Source: an uncultured Bacteroidales bacterium (GTDB lineage: Bacteria; Bacteroidota; Bacteroidia; Bacteroidales; Paludibacteraceae). From it: DNA of 14,311 nucleotides. A program made the position numbers and the translations under genes. The notes beneath the pieces are model-generated. The model worked only from the letters and a program-made list of their open reading frames with translations, had not been told where the DNA came from and ran no database searches. The DNA lies in the NCBI GenBank assembly GCA_937907165.1, contig CALCUH010000207.1:1-14311 (forward strand), given 5' to 3'. Shown piece after piece: positions 1-7,258 of this stretch (position 1 is the first letter of the stretch; each line of letters opens with the position of its first letter).

Positions 1-444
1 TGTTATTCCGTCTAAGGCGATTATGTAGATGTTGGTTTTTAGGTTGTTCATATCAACCGAAAGCCATCCTTGAGAATCGGTGCGCCAAGTTCCAATTCTG
101 CTACCATCAATCGATAAAATCTGCATCAGGGTGTTAGGGCGGGCGTTTTCCACTATTATAGTGTTGTTTCTGAAGATGAAAGTTGGATGTTTCGTTATAT
201 TCTTTTCAATCGTCGTGCTTTCCACTTGAAAAGTAGCCTTCTGCAATGTTGAAAGTTCAAAAATGGCTTGTTCCTTGCTAGACGTGATTATCAAGTTGTT
301 ACCAGAGTAGTTCATTTCAACATCGGTATCGAATACGAAGCGGGTCACTGTGCCATCATTTTGTTCAATATTGATGACATTTTCTGCCAGACAAATAGTT
401 GCCGACAGAATCATGAATATGAATGTTGCTAGAGTCTTAATCAT
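1..444 (-). CDS. Small secreted protein with type A-like sorting tail (C-terminus cut by window edge)
   Basis: The reading frame opens with ATG at 442-444 and stays open for 148 codons to the left edge, so only a few C-terminal residues are missing. Residues 1-20 (MIKTLATFIFMILSATICLA) form a signal peptide. A beta-rich module follows, with NYSGNNLIITS around residue 46 and a LSTLQKATFQVE segment. The last ~55 residues (ENARPNTLMQILSIDG ... NIYIIALDG) match the pattern of Por secretion/T9SS type A C-terminal domains. It is a clear paralogue of the 154-aa protein at 6494-6958, sharing SGNN, ARP, LMQI/LLQI, WRTD and NIYII in register. By analogy with that copy, a protease gene could follow to the left, outside the window. 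The exact role is unknown; export across the inner membrane is well supported, while T9SS sorting is an inference from the tail. Confidence 0.88.
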   Translation of the reverse strand, partial: MIKTLATFIFMILSATICLAENVINIEQNDGTVTRFVFDTDVEMNYSGNNLIITSSKEQAIFELSTLQKATFQVESTTIEKNITKHPTFIFRNNTIIVENARPNTLMQILSIDGSRIGTWRTDSQGWLSVDMNNLKTNIYIIALDGIT

Positions 445-470
445 TGTTGAAAAGTAAGTTAACTATAACA

Positions 471-478
471 CAAATATA
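471..478 (-). promoter_or_regulatory. Promoter -7 box for the left-edge gene
   Basis: On the minus strand this reads TATATTTG, a perfect match to the Bacteroidetes -7 consensus TAnnTTTG, 27 bp ahead of the ATG at 444. No convincing TTTG -33 element sits at the right distance. The terminator-like hairpin at 501-532 lies just upstream, which suggests the gene starts its own transcript. Confidence 0.55.
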
Positions 479-500
479 TTCAAATTTTGGTAAATAAATG

Positions 501-532
501 AAAAAGCTGAACTTCCATAATGGAGATTCAGC
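501..532 (-). terminator. Rho-independent terminator, minus-strand direction, without an adjacent gene
   Basis: GCTGAA at 506-511 pairs with TTCAGC at 527-532, and TCCA at 514-517 pairs with TGGA at 521-524, giving an almost continuous stem with a 3-nt loop. Read on the minus strand the hairpin is followed by five Ts and then an AT-rich run. The layout resembles the terminators at 7193-7224 and 8059-8090. The nearest gene to its right is on the opposite strand, so the minus-strand gene it served is missing or displaced (see findings). Confidence 0.6.
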
Positions 533-662
533 CTATTTTATGTCCGTTCAAAAATGTTTAGTGGACACTAATATTTTAATATATACGTTTCTTACATTGG
601 GAAAATAGCACTTTCTATTTAAATTTAGGAAACAATATACAAGTTGGCAACACAATCATTTG

Positions 663-790
663 TAATTAGGTATCAGTAGTCAGTTTTCAGTTTTATTTCC
701 GTAATGGTAAGTTGATTACTCAAAGATATTCATCTGACAACTGATAACTGACAACTAAATTGCTGCCAAGAGTATATTATTACCTAATTA
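663..790. repeat. Nested inverted repeat, MITE- or REP-like
   Basis: The outer arms are perfect 10-bp inverted repeats, TAATTAGGTA at 663-672 and TACCTAATTA at 781-790. Inside them a 12-bp arm at 679-690 (GTCAGTTTTCAG) pairs with 741-752 (CTGATAACTGAC) with one mismatch. The right half also contains short CTGACAACT/CTGATAACT direct repeats. No coding potential or clear target-site duplication was seen. It could be a non-autonomous element or an extragenic repeat; the element boundary is an inference. Confidence 0.45.
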
Positions 791-801
791 TTTTACTGTC
801 A

Positions 802-861
802 TCCAAAAATATTATAAGATTTTAGGATTGCATTCCAAAAATATTATAAGATTTTTGGAAT
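802..861 (+). promoter_or_regulatory. Tandem palindromic operator candidate upstream of the ATPase gene
   Basis: Two copies of one palindromic unit sit exactly 32 bp apart. The proximal unit is perfect: ATTCCAAAAAT at 832-842 and ATTTTTGGAAT at 851-861, with an 8-bp spacer ATTATAAG. The distal unit (802-810 and 819-827, same spacer) has one mismatch in its arms. A 32-bp period is about three helical turns, so a dimeric regulator would bind both on one DNA face. The proximal right arm overlaps the putative -33 element, as expected for a repressor site. The same unit recurs at 2178-2203. Confidence 0.6.
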
Positions 862-883
862 ATCGTGGTTTTTTATATATTTG
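854..883 (+). promoter_or_regulatory. Promoter of the ATPase gene
   Basis: TTTG at 854-857 is a -33 element and TATATTTG at 876-883 is a perfect TAnnTTTG -7 box, with an 18-bp gap, close to the usual Bacteroidetes spacing. The -33 element lies inside the right arm of the palindrome at 832-861, so regulator binding there should affect initiation. The start codon is 33 bp beyond the -7 box. Confidence 0.6.
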
Positions 884-915
884 TTTCATAAATTAAACTA
901 ACGAATTTCTGATAT

Positions 916-2040
916 ATGATAACAAGGACTATTCATACAAGCATTCAAAAAGGCCTTGATAAAAGAAAGGCTATTATCGTTTTGGGAGCTCGTCAGGTTG
1001 GAAAATCCACTTTACTACAACAAGTTCTTGAAAATCAAAAAGATGTTCTTTGGCTAAATGGAGACAATTTAGAAACTGTGGCAATTCTTTCCGATGCTAC
1101 ACTGGCAAAAATAAAAACTATAATTGGTCGTCATACAACTATAGTTATTGATGAAGCACAAAAAATTCCCAACATTGGGTTAAAGTTGAAATTAATCACC
1201 GACCAAATAGAAAATGTGCAAGTATTTGCTTCGGGAAGTAGTTCGTTTGAGTTGGCTTCTAAAGTAAATGAATCCCTTGCTGGTCGAAAAAGAGAATTTC
1301 ATCTATTCCCGTTGTCATTTGCAGAAATGGTGAATCATAGCAGTTATTTGGATGAACTTTCTATGATACCGCATAGACTTATTTACGGATATTATCCAGA
1401 AGTTGTTACTAGTTACGGAGAAGAGCAGAATGTTCTTAAGGAATTAGTAAACAGTTATTTATATAAAGACATCTTAACATTTGACGGCATACATAAATCG
1501 GATAAAATTGTATCGTTAATAAAAGCGCTTGCTTTACAAATAGGAAGTCAGGTTTCATATAATGAAATTGGAAACCTAATTGGTTTGGATTCAAAAACAG
1601 TAGAAAAATATGTTGATATTTTAGAGAAAAGTTTCATCATATTTCGGTTACCTTCGTATGCCAAAAATGCACGAAACGAGTTGAAATTCAGCAGGAAGAT
1701 TTATTTTTGGGATTTAGGTGTTCGAAATGCTGTAATAGGAAATATAGCGGAACTTGAAAACAGAACAGACGTAGGTGCGCTATGGGAAAATTTTGCAATT
1801 GCCGAGAGAATGAAACAAAATGAGTATGGAGATATATTCACGAATTCATATTTTTGGAGAACTCAGCAACAGAAAGAAATTGACTATATTGAAGAACGCA
1901 ACGGCGAACTACACGCCTTTGAATTTAAGTGGAATAACTCAAAAAAAGTAAAATGTCCCGAAATATTCTCCAAAGCATATCCGAGTGCCACTTTTTCTGT
2001 AATAACGCCAAATAATTTGGAGGATTTTATAACTATCTAA
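916..2040 (+). CDS. AAA-family ATPase with DUF4143 C-terminal domain
   Basis: This is a 374-residue cytoplasmic P-loop ATPase of the AAA_14 plus DUF4143 type, a normal length for the family. Walker A is GARQVGKST at residues 24-32 and Walker B is TIVIDE at 75-80. FASGSSSFEL at 104-113 fits the sensor region, followed by the LAGRKREFHLFPLSFAE signature. The middle is helical and winged-helix-like. The C-terminus holds a PD-(D/E)xK-like set: E321, D323, then E336-F-K338. No signal peptide or membrane segment is seen. The biochemical role of this family is not settled; links to mobile or defence functions are only inference. The gene is visibly more AT-rich than its neighbours, stands alone, and has palindromic repeats over its promoter. 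A deleted relative lies immediately downstream, which suggests transfer or cassette amplification. The ATG has no clear Shine-Dalgarno sequence, as is usual in this phylum. Confidence 0.93.
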   Translation: MITRTIHTSIQKGLDKRKAIIVLGARQVGKSTLLQQVLENQKDVLWLNGDNLETVAILSDATLAKIKTIIGRHTTIVIDEAQKIPNIGLKLKLITDQIENVQVFASGSSSFELASKVNESLAGRKREFHLFPLSFAEMVNHSSYLDELSMIPHRLIYGYYPEVVTSYGEEQNVLKELVNSYLYKDILTFDGIHKSDKIVSLIKALALQIGSQVSYNEIGNLIGLDSKTVEKYVDILEKSFIIFRLPSYAKNARNELKFSRKIYFWDLGVRNAVIGNIAELENRTDVGALWENFAIAERMKQNEYGDIFTNSYFWRTQQQKEIDYIEERNGELHAFEFKWNNSKKVKCPEIFSKAYPSATFSVITPNNLEDFITI

Positions 2041-2160
2041 AGTACGAACAGAGTGTCTTACCTTCGTTGTAAATAAGATGACAAACAAGACAACGGCAAA
2101 GTAAGCAACTTGTATATCAAGATGGGGTATATGTTCTAGGAAAGGTGGAATTTTTTGTGA

Positions 2161-2303
2161 TAATCATTTTACTGTCATCCAAAAATATTATAAGTTTTTT
2201 GGAATAGTGTGGTTTTATGTCCTGAAATATTCTCCAAAGCATATCGAATGCCACTTTTTCTGTAATAACACCAAATAATTTGGAGAATTTTATTCATATA
2301 TAA
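2161..2303 (+). pseudogene. Internally deleted second copy of the ATPase cassette
   Basis: Positions 2161-2216 match the control region of the intact gene (from 785): the same ATTTTACTGTCATCC lead-in, one palindrome unit (2178-2186 and 2195-2203) and the following GTGGTTTT. At ATGTCC (2217-2222) the match jumps to the 3' end of the coding region (intact 1953-1958) and continues to an equivalent TAA at 2301-2303. The last ~85 bp differ from the intact copy by several substitutions and a 1-bp deletion, which breaks the frame. About 1.08 kb corresponding to 875-1952 is absent. Only one palindrome unit remains, with the left flank of the distal unit and the right flank of the proximal one, as if the 32-bp repeat had also collapsed. 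No function is expected. Confidence 0.82.
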
Positions 2304-2312
2304 ATCTAAATA

Positions 2313-5300
2313 CTATTCAAACCGCAATTCGCAGTCCATTGTTTCCTGAGCATTGTCAAGGTGTACGGGTGTGGTAGCCAATTTGCGGTCAGTATAAGTC
2401 CATTTGTCTTTAGAATCTTCAATATTACTTATCACCGAGTAGTCTATTGATGAATATTGTTCGCCTGACATAGAGCAGGTTCCAGTCCCTGAAAAATGAA
2501 GTATATAGCATTGCCCCTTGTTGCTGTACCCGATAGTGAAGGTTCCTTGCAGATTGTGTTGTGCCGTGTAGTTTTTCAACATACAATCAGGAATTTCTGC
2601 GTTTGGATTGCCAGTTGTCAACGACCACAAGGCATCAAAGCAGTCGGCTTCGCTTAATGGATTGCTGTATTCGGTAGTGGCTTTAATGGTGAATGTTCCA
2701 GAACCAGTATGTGACACTACGTCAATTGTCCCGCTGATAGTTACGCCTTCGGCTGTTATTGTGAAGGAACCGTCTTGGGCTGGCGTAATGTGGCGGCAGT
2801 TGGCAAGCGCCTCTTTGATTCCGTCCCAAAAACGTACCGAGTCTGCTGTTAGAAGATGTGCAGGCTTGTCGTCATTGTTGAGAGCGTATTCAGGGTTGAG
2901 TCCGAAGTTCCAACCATCTTTTACAGGAATGTCAATGCCACCACCTGCAAGGTCGATTTCTGCAACAATTTTATTTCCACTGTAATCCATAGTGAAAGGA
3001 TAACGAGCTAACTCTTCATCGTCAAGAGAAACCATAATTAGTTCAGGACTGAATCCTGCATCTGTGTAGGCAAATACACGATACTGAATGATTCCCTTGC
3101 CTAGAGAGTCGAGCGTGCATTGCCACAATTCAGGGTCAGTGAGTTCATCGCTTATGGCTGCAAACTTCATAGTTAGTCCTGCGTAATCTGATTTCTCCTT
3201 TGCGCCACTGTCGCTAATGCGAATGGTTACAACGGTATTCATCAGTTTGCAATAATCATCGAAACGCGTTCTGGCATCTTCATAGGCTTCGTTCTCCTTG
3301 TGCTTCTTGATGCTTTGGAAAACGCTGACCAAGGTGCCGTTGTAAAGATTTGCACGCAACTCGTTTGATAGTTCGCTTTTTATGCTTGAATTTAAACCTC
3401 CACTATAGGTAAAGCCCATGTTTGTCGCTTCGTCGGTACAAATAGTTTGCGCATCATCGTCGTACCAATATTCCCAGCAATAAGCGGTAACCATTGAGTC
3501 TATGACAGTCTTCATACCATTTTCGTCAAGGTCTGTGCGAGAGAATATAGGGCAAAGTACGTTGTACCAATCCACAGCGGTACGGAATCCTCGACCTTCG
3601 CCAGGATTGACGGCATTTCGACCAGCCTTGCTGTAATAGTAGTTGAATGCGGCTTTGTACAAATCCTTGCGTCCGCTCCAAGCCTCTTCTGCAAAACGAT
3701 TGATTGCATAGTCGATGAAAGCTACAGAAGCCATTGATGCACTCATTACTTTTGACGACAATGCGTTGCTGAGAGCCGATGTCGCTTGTCCCAACATAAT
3801 CTTCAAGGTTCCGCCTGCCACCAATTCATCATTGCCTTGATAGGCTGCGCGTGCAATCTGATAGGTGCTGAGTGCTGTTCCAAAATACCCAAGGGTTTCG
3901 CTGAACTTGTCAAGAAATTCGCTCTCAAAGCCGAATCCTTTCAAAGCATTGAACGTGAAATCGTTGCCTAATTGCAATGCGGTGCTTGCATCGTTGGCAT
4001 AGAAGTCGGCTGCCTTGACCAGAGGGTCAGAGTCGGTTACTATTGAGTGAAGATTTTTTGCAATATCGGTAAGCGGAAGGTCGTTTCCTGGCAGATAATT
4101 GGCAATAAGTCGCGCCTCGCGTGTGTAACGTTTGTCTATGGTGAATGCTCCAAAAGTTGAAAGGTGATTTGTGCTAATGACCAATTCGTTTGTCGTAATG
4201 TCATAACTGGTATTTGCAGGTATCCATTCTCCTGACGTGGTGTCGTACCAAGCACCACTTGCTATTTCGTTTTCGTTCAGCGACATAGGAATCCGTATTT
4301 GAGCCGTTCCTGTCAGTTCGTGCATTCCGTTGCCAAGGCAGATGCCGAAAATCTTGCTTTGTACAGCACCTTCCATTTTTGTCGGAGAATAGATTGTGGA
4401 GCGTATGCTCACCATGGTTTCCTCATCGATTACTGTAGGATCGAATGTCACGGAGCAGTAAAGGGCTTCGGCCGTCAGTGTCGAATCGTTTAGAAGAAAT
4501 ACTTCGCCGTCGTCGTAAATGGCCTCTTCTTTCCATGTTATGCTATCTATTTTTGTCAGTGTCGATTCCCATTTTTGCTCGCCGTCGACGTTCAGCGTGT
4601 TGCCATTGTTGATCTTCACTTTACCTATTTTGCTTGTGCGGAATGATTGGACCGTTCCGTCGTCGCAGTGCGCGATCATATTGTAAGCCGGTGTGGCAAA
4701 TGAAGACGTGTCTTCAAGTTCTGGATAGATATTGTCGAATAATCGCCAACCCGTCGCATTTCTATAGGCGTCTTGACAATTACGTGGCACGTAAAGTTTT
4801 GGGTTGTTGTCGAATATTTTCGACATGAATGTCTCGTCGGAGATGACAGGAGGAATTTCCGAATAGCAATAAACTGTTTTCAGGCTCTCGCATTTGGCGA
4901 ACGCTTTCTCCATCTCGATTATCGAGGCATTGAGTTTCACGCTTTTGGCTTCACGCGGGAAGGCGTCCTCGTTGATGGCTATGACTGATGACGGCACGGT
5001 ATAGGCGTAATCGTACATTTTTGTCGGGATTGCCATCACAAGCCGTGTCTTTTGATGGTTGAGGATCATTGTGCCGGATGCATCGGTGCAATACCACGGA
5101 TTTTTTTCGTCAATTTTAATGGTATACATGATTGTGCCCCAAAATGCATCGGGGGCGATTTTCTTTAATGTTGCTGGCAATTTGATGTCGACCAATGTGT
5201 TGCCTCCCAAAGCGCGACTTCCCATTTCCTCAAGATTGGTGAATTCGGGACTTTCCAGTTTTGTGTTCGCAAACGCTTGCTCGCCCATGCGGGTTATGTA

Positions 5301-6497
5301 GCCAAGCCATTCCGCATCCTTCACGTTAGTGGTTTGAAATGCGTAGTCGCCCACTTCCAACTCTTGACTGTGGCAGGTTACGTTGTTGAGGCTATTGGCC
5401 ATAAACGCCCTGTCTCCGATGAGACGTACGGATTTGCCTATAGTGAGGTTTTTGATGTTGGAAGCAGAGAAAGCTCCTTCGCCGATTTCTTCCACGGCGT
5501 CACCGATGATGAGCGTCTGAATTTGCGTGGCCACGAACGATTGGAAGCCTATGCGCCGTACGTTGTTGCCGATAGTGACGGTGTCGAATGATTTGTTGGC
5601 TAGTGATCCACGCATATGTACGTTGGTGACGAGGTAGGTGGTGTCTCCGACCGTGACAGTGGCTGGAATGGTGATGTTGCCCGAAGTGAGGCTGCAGTTG
5701 CGCACATCGGCTTCTCCGTTGGGGAAAAGGCTATAGGTGAAGTCGCCGACAGTGGCCATCGTGCCGCCAGAAGGTTGTATGTTGCCCCATACGGAAACAT
5801 TGAAATTGTATTTGTAAAGGTCGCCCAATTGGTACCAACCGTCATGCAATCCGCCCCAGCCGTAGTTGAAATGGAAATAACCGTCGGAGGTGTAGCCGTC
5901 GCATACTAATGCGTGTCCGGTTTCTAATGTGCTATCTTGGGTGGAATAGCCACTATACAAAACAGGTCGACCTTCGTCGAGCTCACTTTTGATGAATGTC
6001 GCTATTTTTTCGTTGCTTGTGTTTGATACGACTGTCCATTTGGGGGTGTAGCCGAAATGATCGGACAGAGCCTTTACGCTAAAACTTGTTGTCGAACCTG
6101 TTGTTTTATACTGGGTATTGTAGGCGATGCCAATGTCGCGCATCAGAAGGGCGATAGCATTGGATTGGTCGGAAGTGTAGCTCCCTTCATAGTTGTTTTT
6201 CATGTTCGCCCAGTCGTATGTCGACTGCGAAAAATCCATGGTGTCTATTTCCCCTATATTATTGTAAGTATGCGTGCCAAATCCGGATTGGGGCCATTGC
6301 CAAAAATTCATTATTTGTGCAGCGGCGGTAATCACGCATCCAGTAGGGCAATCTTTAGGACAAAGATTATTGTACGGTGTCCATTGGTTCCAAGTGGTTT
6401 TTAGCAATGGCGAAACCACCACGTGAGGCTGTTGTTGCGCTTCGATCGTAGAAATGGATAGCAGTAATGATAATATTATTGTTATTCGGAGTTTCAT
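2313..6497 (-). CDS. Secreted C10 (streptopain-like) cysteine protease with BspA-type LRR domain
   Basis: The 1394-residue protein begins with a signal peptide (residues 1-20, cleavage near IEA|QQ). The peptidase C10 domain follows: nucleophile C54 in CPTGCVITAAAQIMN, then H195 in TGHALVCDGY, N211 and the GWGG motif at 213-216. Catalysis is therefore predicted to be intact. The mature-type start (VVSPLLKTTWNQ at about 27) comes only ~6 residues after the signal, so the usual inhibitory propeptide is absent. Residues ~253-595 are BspA-like LRR_5 repeats (units such as VTIGNNVRRIG and LIIGDAVEEIGEGAF). Residues ~600-650 resemble the beta module of the upstream small protein. Residues ~825-985 are Ala/Gly-rich and helical, and the rest is beta-rich; I do not recognise either. 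No C-terminal sorting tail is visible. The ATG overlaps the stop of the upstream gene (ATGA), so translation is probably coupled. Confidence 0.9.
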   Translation of the reverse strand: MKLRITIILSLLLSISTIEAQQQPHVVVSPLLKTTWNQWTPYNNLCPKDCPTGCVITAAAQIMNFWQWPQSGFGTHTYNNIGEIDTMDFSQSTYDWANMKNNYEGSYTSDQSNAIALLMRDIGIAYNTQYKTTGSTTSFSVKALSDHFGYTPKWTVVSNTSNEKIATFIKSELDEGRPVLYSGYSTQDSTLETGHALVCDGYTSDGYFHFNYGWGGLHDGWYQLGDLYKYNFNVSVWGNIQPSGGTMATVGDFTYSLFPNGEADVRNCSLTSGNITIPATVTVGDTTYLVTNVHMRGSLANKSFDTVTIGNNVRRIGFQSFVATQIQTLIIGDAVEEIGEGAFSASNIKNLTIGKSVRLIGDRAFMANSLNNVTCHSQELEVGDYAFQTTNVKDAEWLGYITRMGEQAFANTKLESPEFTNLEEMGSRALGGNTLVDIKLPATLKKIAPDAFWGTIMYTIKIDEKNPWYCTDASGTMILNHQKTRLVMAIPTKMYDYAYTVPSSVIAINEDAFPREAKSVKLNASIIEMEKAFAKCESLKTVYCYSEIPPVISDETFMSKIFDNNPKLYVPRNCQDAYRNATGWRLFDNIYPELEDTSSFATPAYNMIAHCDDGTVQSFRTSKIGKVKINNGNTLNVDGEQKWESTLTKIDSITWKEEAIYDDGEVFLLNDSTLTAEALYCSVTFDPTVIDEETMVSIRSTIYSPTKMEGAVQSKIFGICLGNGMHELTGTAQIRIPMSLNENEIASGAWYDTTSGEWIPANTSYDITTNELVISTNHLSTFGAFTIDKRYTREARLIANYLPGNDLPLTDIAKNLHSIVTDSDPLVKAADFYANDASTALQLGNDFTFNALKGFGFESEFLDKFSETLGYFGTALSTYQIARAAYQGNDELVAGGTLKIMLGQATSALSNALSSKVMSASMASVAFIDYAINRFAEEAWSGRKDLYKAAFNYYYSKAGRNAVNPGEGRGFRTAVDWYNVLCPIFSRTDLDENGMKTVIDSMVTAYCWEYWYDDDAQTICTDEATNMGFTYSGGLNSSIKSELSNELRANLYNGTLVSVFQSIKKHKENEAYEDARTRFDDYCKLMNTVVTIRISDSGAKEKSDYAGLTMKFAAISDELTDPELWQCTLDSLGKGIIQYRVFAYTDAGFSPELIMVSLDDEELARYPFTMDYSGNKIVAEIDLAGGGIDIPVKDGWNFGLNPEYALNNDDKPAHLLTADSVRFWDGIKEALANCRHITPAQDGSFTITAEGVTISGTIDVVSHTGSGTFTIKATTEYSNPLSEADCFDALWSLTTGNPNAEIPDCMLKNYTAQHNLQGTFTIGYSNKGQCYILHFSGTGTCSMSGEQYSSIDYSVISNIEDSKDKWTYTDRKLATTPVHLDNAQETMDCELRFE

Positions 6498-6958
6498 TTT
6501 TTTGCGATTTTATAGGTCATTTTGTCTAATGTGATGATATAGATGTTGTCTTTGAAGTTGTCCATGTCTATCCGAATATCTCCTCGTTTGTCGGTGCGCC
6601 ATGAACCTGCTTTGCGTCCGTCTAAAGAAAAAATTTGCAGCAAGGCGTCGGGACGGGCTCCCGTTATTGTTATGGCGTTCCTTTGGAAGAGGAATGTGAC
6701 TTGTTCCGCTTGTCGATCGTCGTTGGATGTCTCCACGTGGAACGTGGCTTTCTTTAGGTCTGAAAGATGATAATAGACCTGATTGGTTTCTGATGTTATG
6801 ACAAGATTATTGCCGCTATAGGTCATTTCCGCATCGCTGTCGAATACGAATTTAGCTAACGCGCCGTCTTTCTGTTCGATAAGTATGGCATTCTCCGCAA
6901 AGCAGACGGTTGCAGACAAGATGGAGGCGAAAAATGTTGTTAATATTTTATTTGACAT
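6494..6958 (-). CDS. Small secreted protein with free-standing type A-like sorting tail
   Basis: This 154-residue protein has a signal peptide (1-21, ending VCFA|EN), a beta module at ~22-85 (FVFDSDAEMTYSGNNLVITS, then HLSDLKKATFHVE) and a Por-secretion-tail-like domain at ~95-154 (ARPDALLQIFSLDGRKAG ... NIYIITLDKMTYKIAKK). Such a module usually forms the C-terminus of much larger exported proteins; here it stands alone. It is the first gene of an operon with the C10 protease and overlaps that gene by 4 bp. Because the protease has neither propeptide nor sorting tail, this partner could act as an inhibitor, chaperone or surface anchor in trans; none of these is shown by sequence. A paralogue lies at 1-444. 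Confidence 0.9.
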   Translation of the reverse strand: MSNKILTTFFASILSATVCFAENAILIEQKDGALAKFVFDSDAEMTYSGNNLVITSETNQVYYHLSDLKKATFHVETSNDDRQAEQVTFLFQRNAITITGARPDALLQIFSLDGRKAGSWRTDKRGDIRIDMDNFKDNIYIITLDKMTYKIAKK

Positions 6959-6992
6959 GATGTTATGAGTTGAGAATGTTATATTTTATCAG

Positions 6993-7018
6993 TTGGTAAT
7001 TGTTGTGTTACCAATATA
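6993..7018 (-). promoter_or_regulatory. Inverted repeat and possible -7 box ahead of the protease operon
   Basis: TTGGTAA at 6993-6999 and TTACCAA at 7008-7014 form a perfect 7-bp inverted repeat with an 8-bp spacer, 35 bp ahead of the ATG at 6958. The right arm overlaps 7011-7018, which reads TATATTGG on the minus strand, one mismatch from TAnnTTTG. It may be an operator on the promoter or a hairpin in the 5' leader. No -33 element at a good distance was found, so the promoter call is weak. Confidence 0.4.
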
Positions 7019-7192
7019 GATTTGTATGTCTCCAAAACTAATTATTGCAATATATGATTTTTCCTCGAAATGACGATGTGAAAGTGCGGAAAATACATTG
7101 ATCTTCCGTGAAATTATAGAGATTTTGTCTGCTCGGAAATATTCCATGTTTTCGTCAGAAATAAAAAAATTGCTTTTACGGCAGCGTCAAAC

Positions 7193-7224
7193 AAAAAAAT
7201 GGACTTCCAAAGTTGGAAGCCCAT
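7193..7224 (-). terminator. Rho-independent terminator of the 211-aa barrel gene
   Basis: On the minus strand ATGGGCTTCCA (7214-7224) pairs with TGGAAGTCCAT (7199-7209) with one G-U pair and a 4-nt loop, followed by a run of Ts (7193-7198). It starts 35 bp after the stop codon of the barrel gene. Confidence 0.85.
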
Positions 7225-7258
7225 TCACATATATTGAATGAAAAAAAGTAATTTTTTT

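Larger units (their letters stand above)
6959..7258. other. Intergenic region between the protease operon and the first barrel gene
   Basis: The region holds the operon leader with the inverted repeat at 6993-7014 and the barrel-gene terminator at 7193-7224. Between about 7020 and 7190 I see AT-rich sequence with no open frame, RNA gene or repeat that I can support. Confidence 0.6.

Noticed and set aside
541..567. TGTCC ... GGACA ends resembling an insertion-sequence terminus
   Set aside because: The arms are only 5 bp, no transposase or second end was found nearby, and a chance match is likely.
2050..2105. Possible terminator after the ATPase gene (CTTACCTTCGTTGT with ACAACGGCAAAGTAAG)
   Set aside because: The stem is interrupted and has no following T run, so it cannot be supported as a terminator.
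2608..6404. Many plus-strand frames opposite the protease gene
   Set aside because: They are short, overlap each other and the 1394-aa protease/LRR frame, and show no signal or domain pattern.
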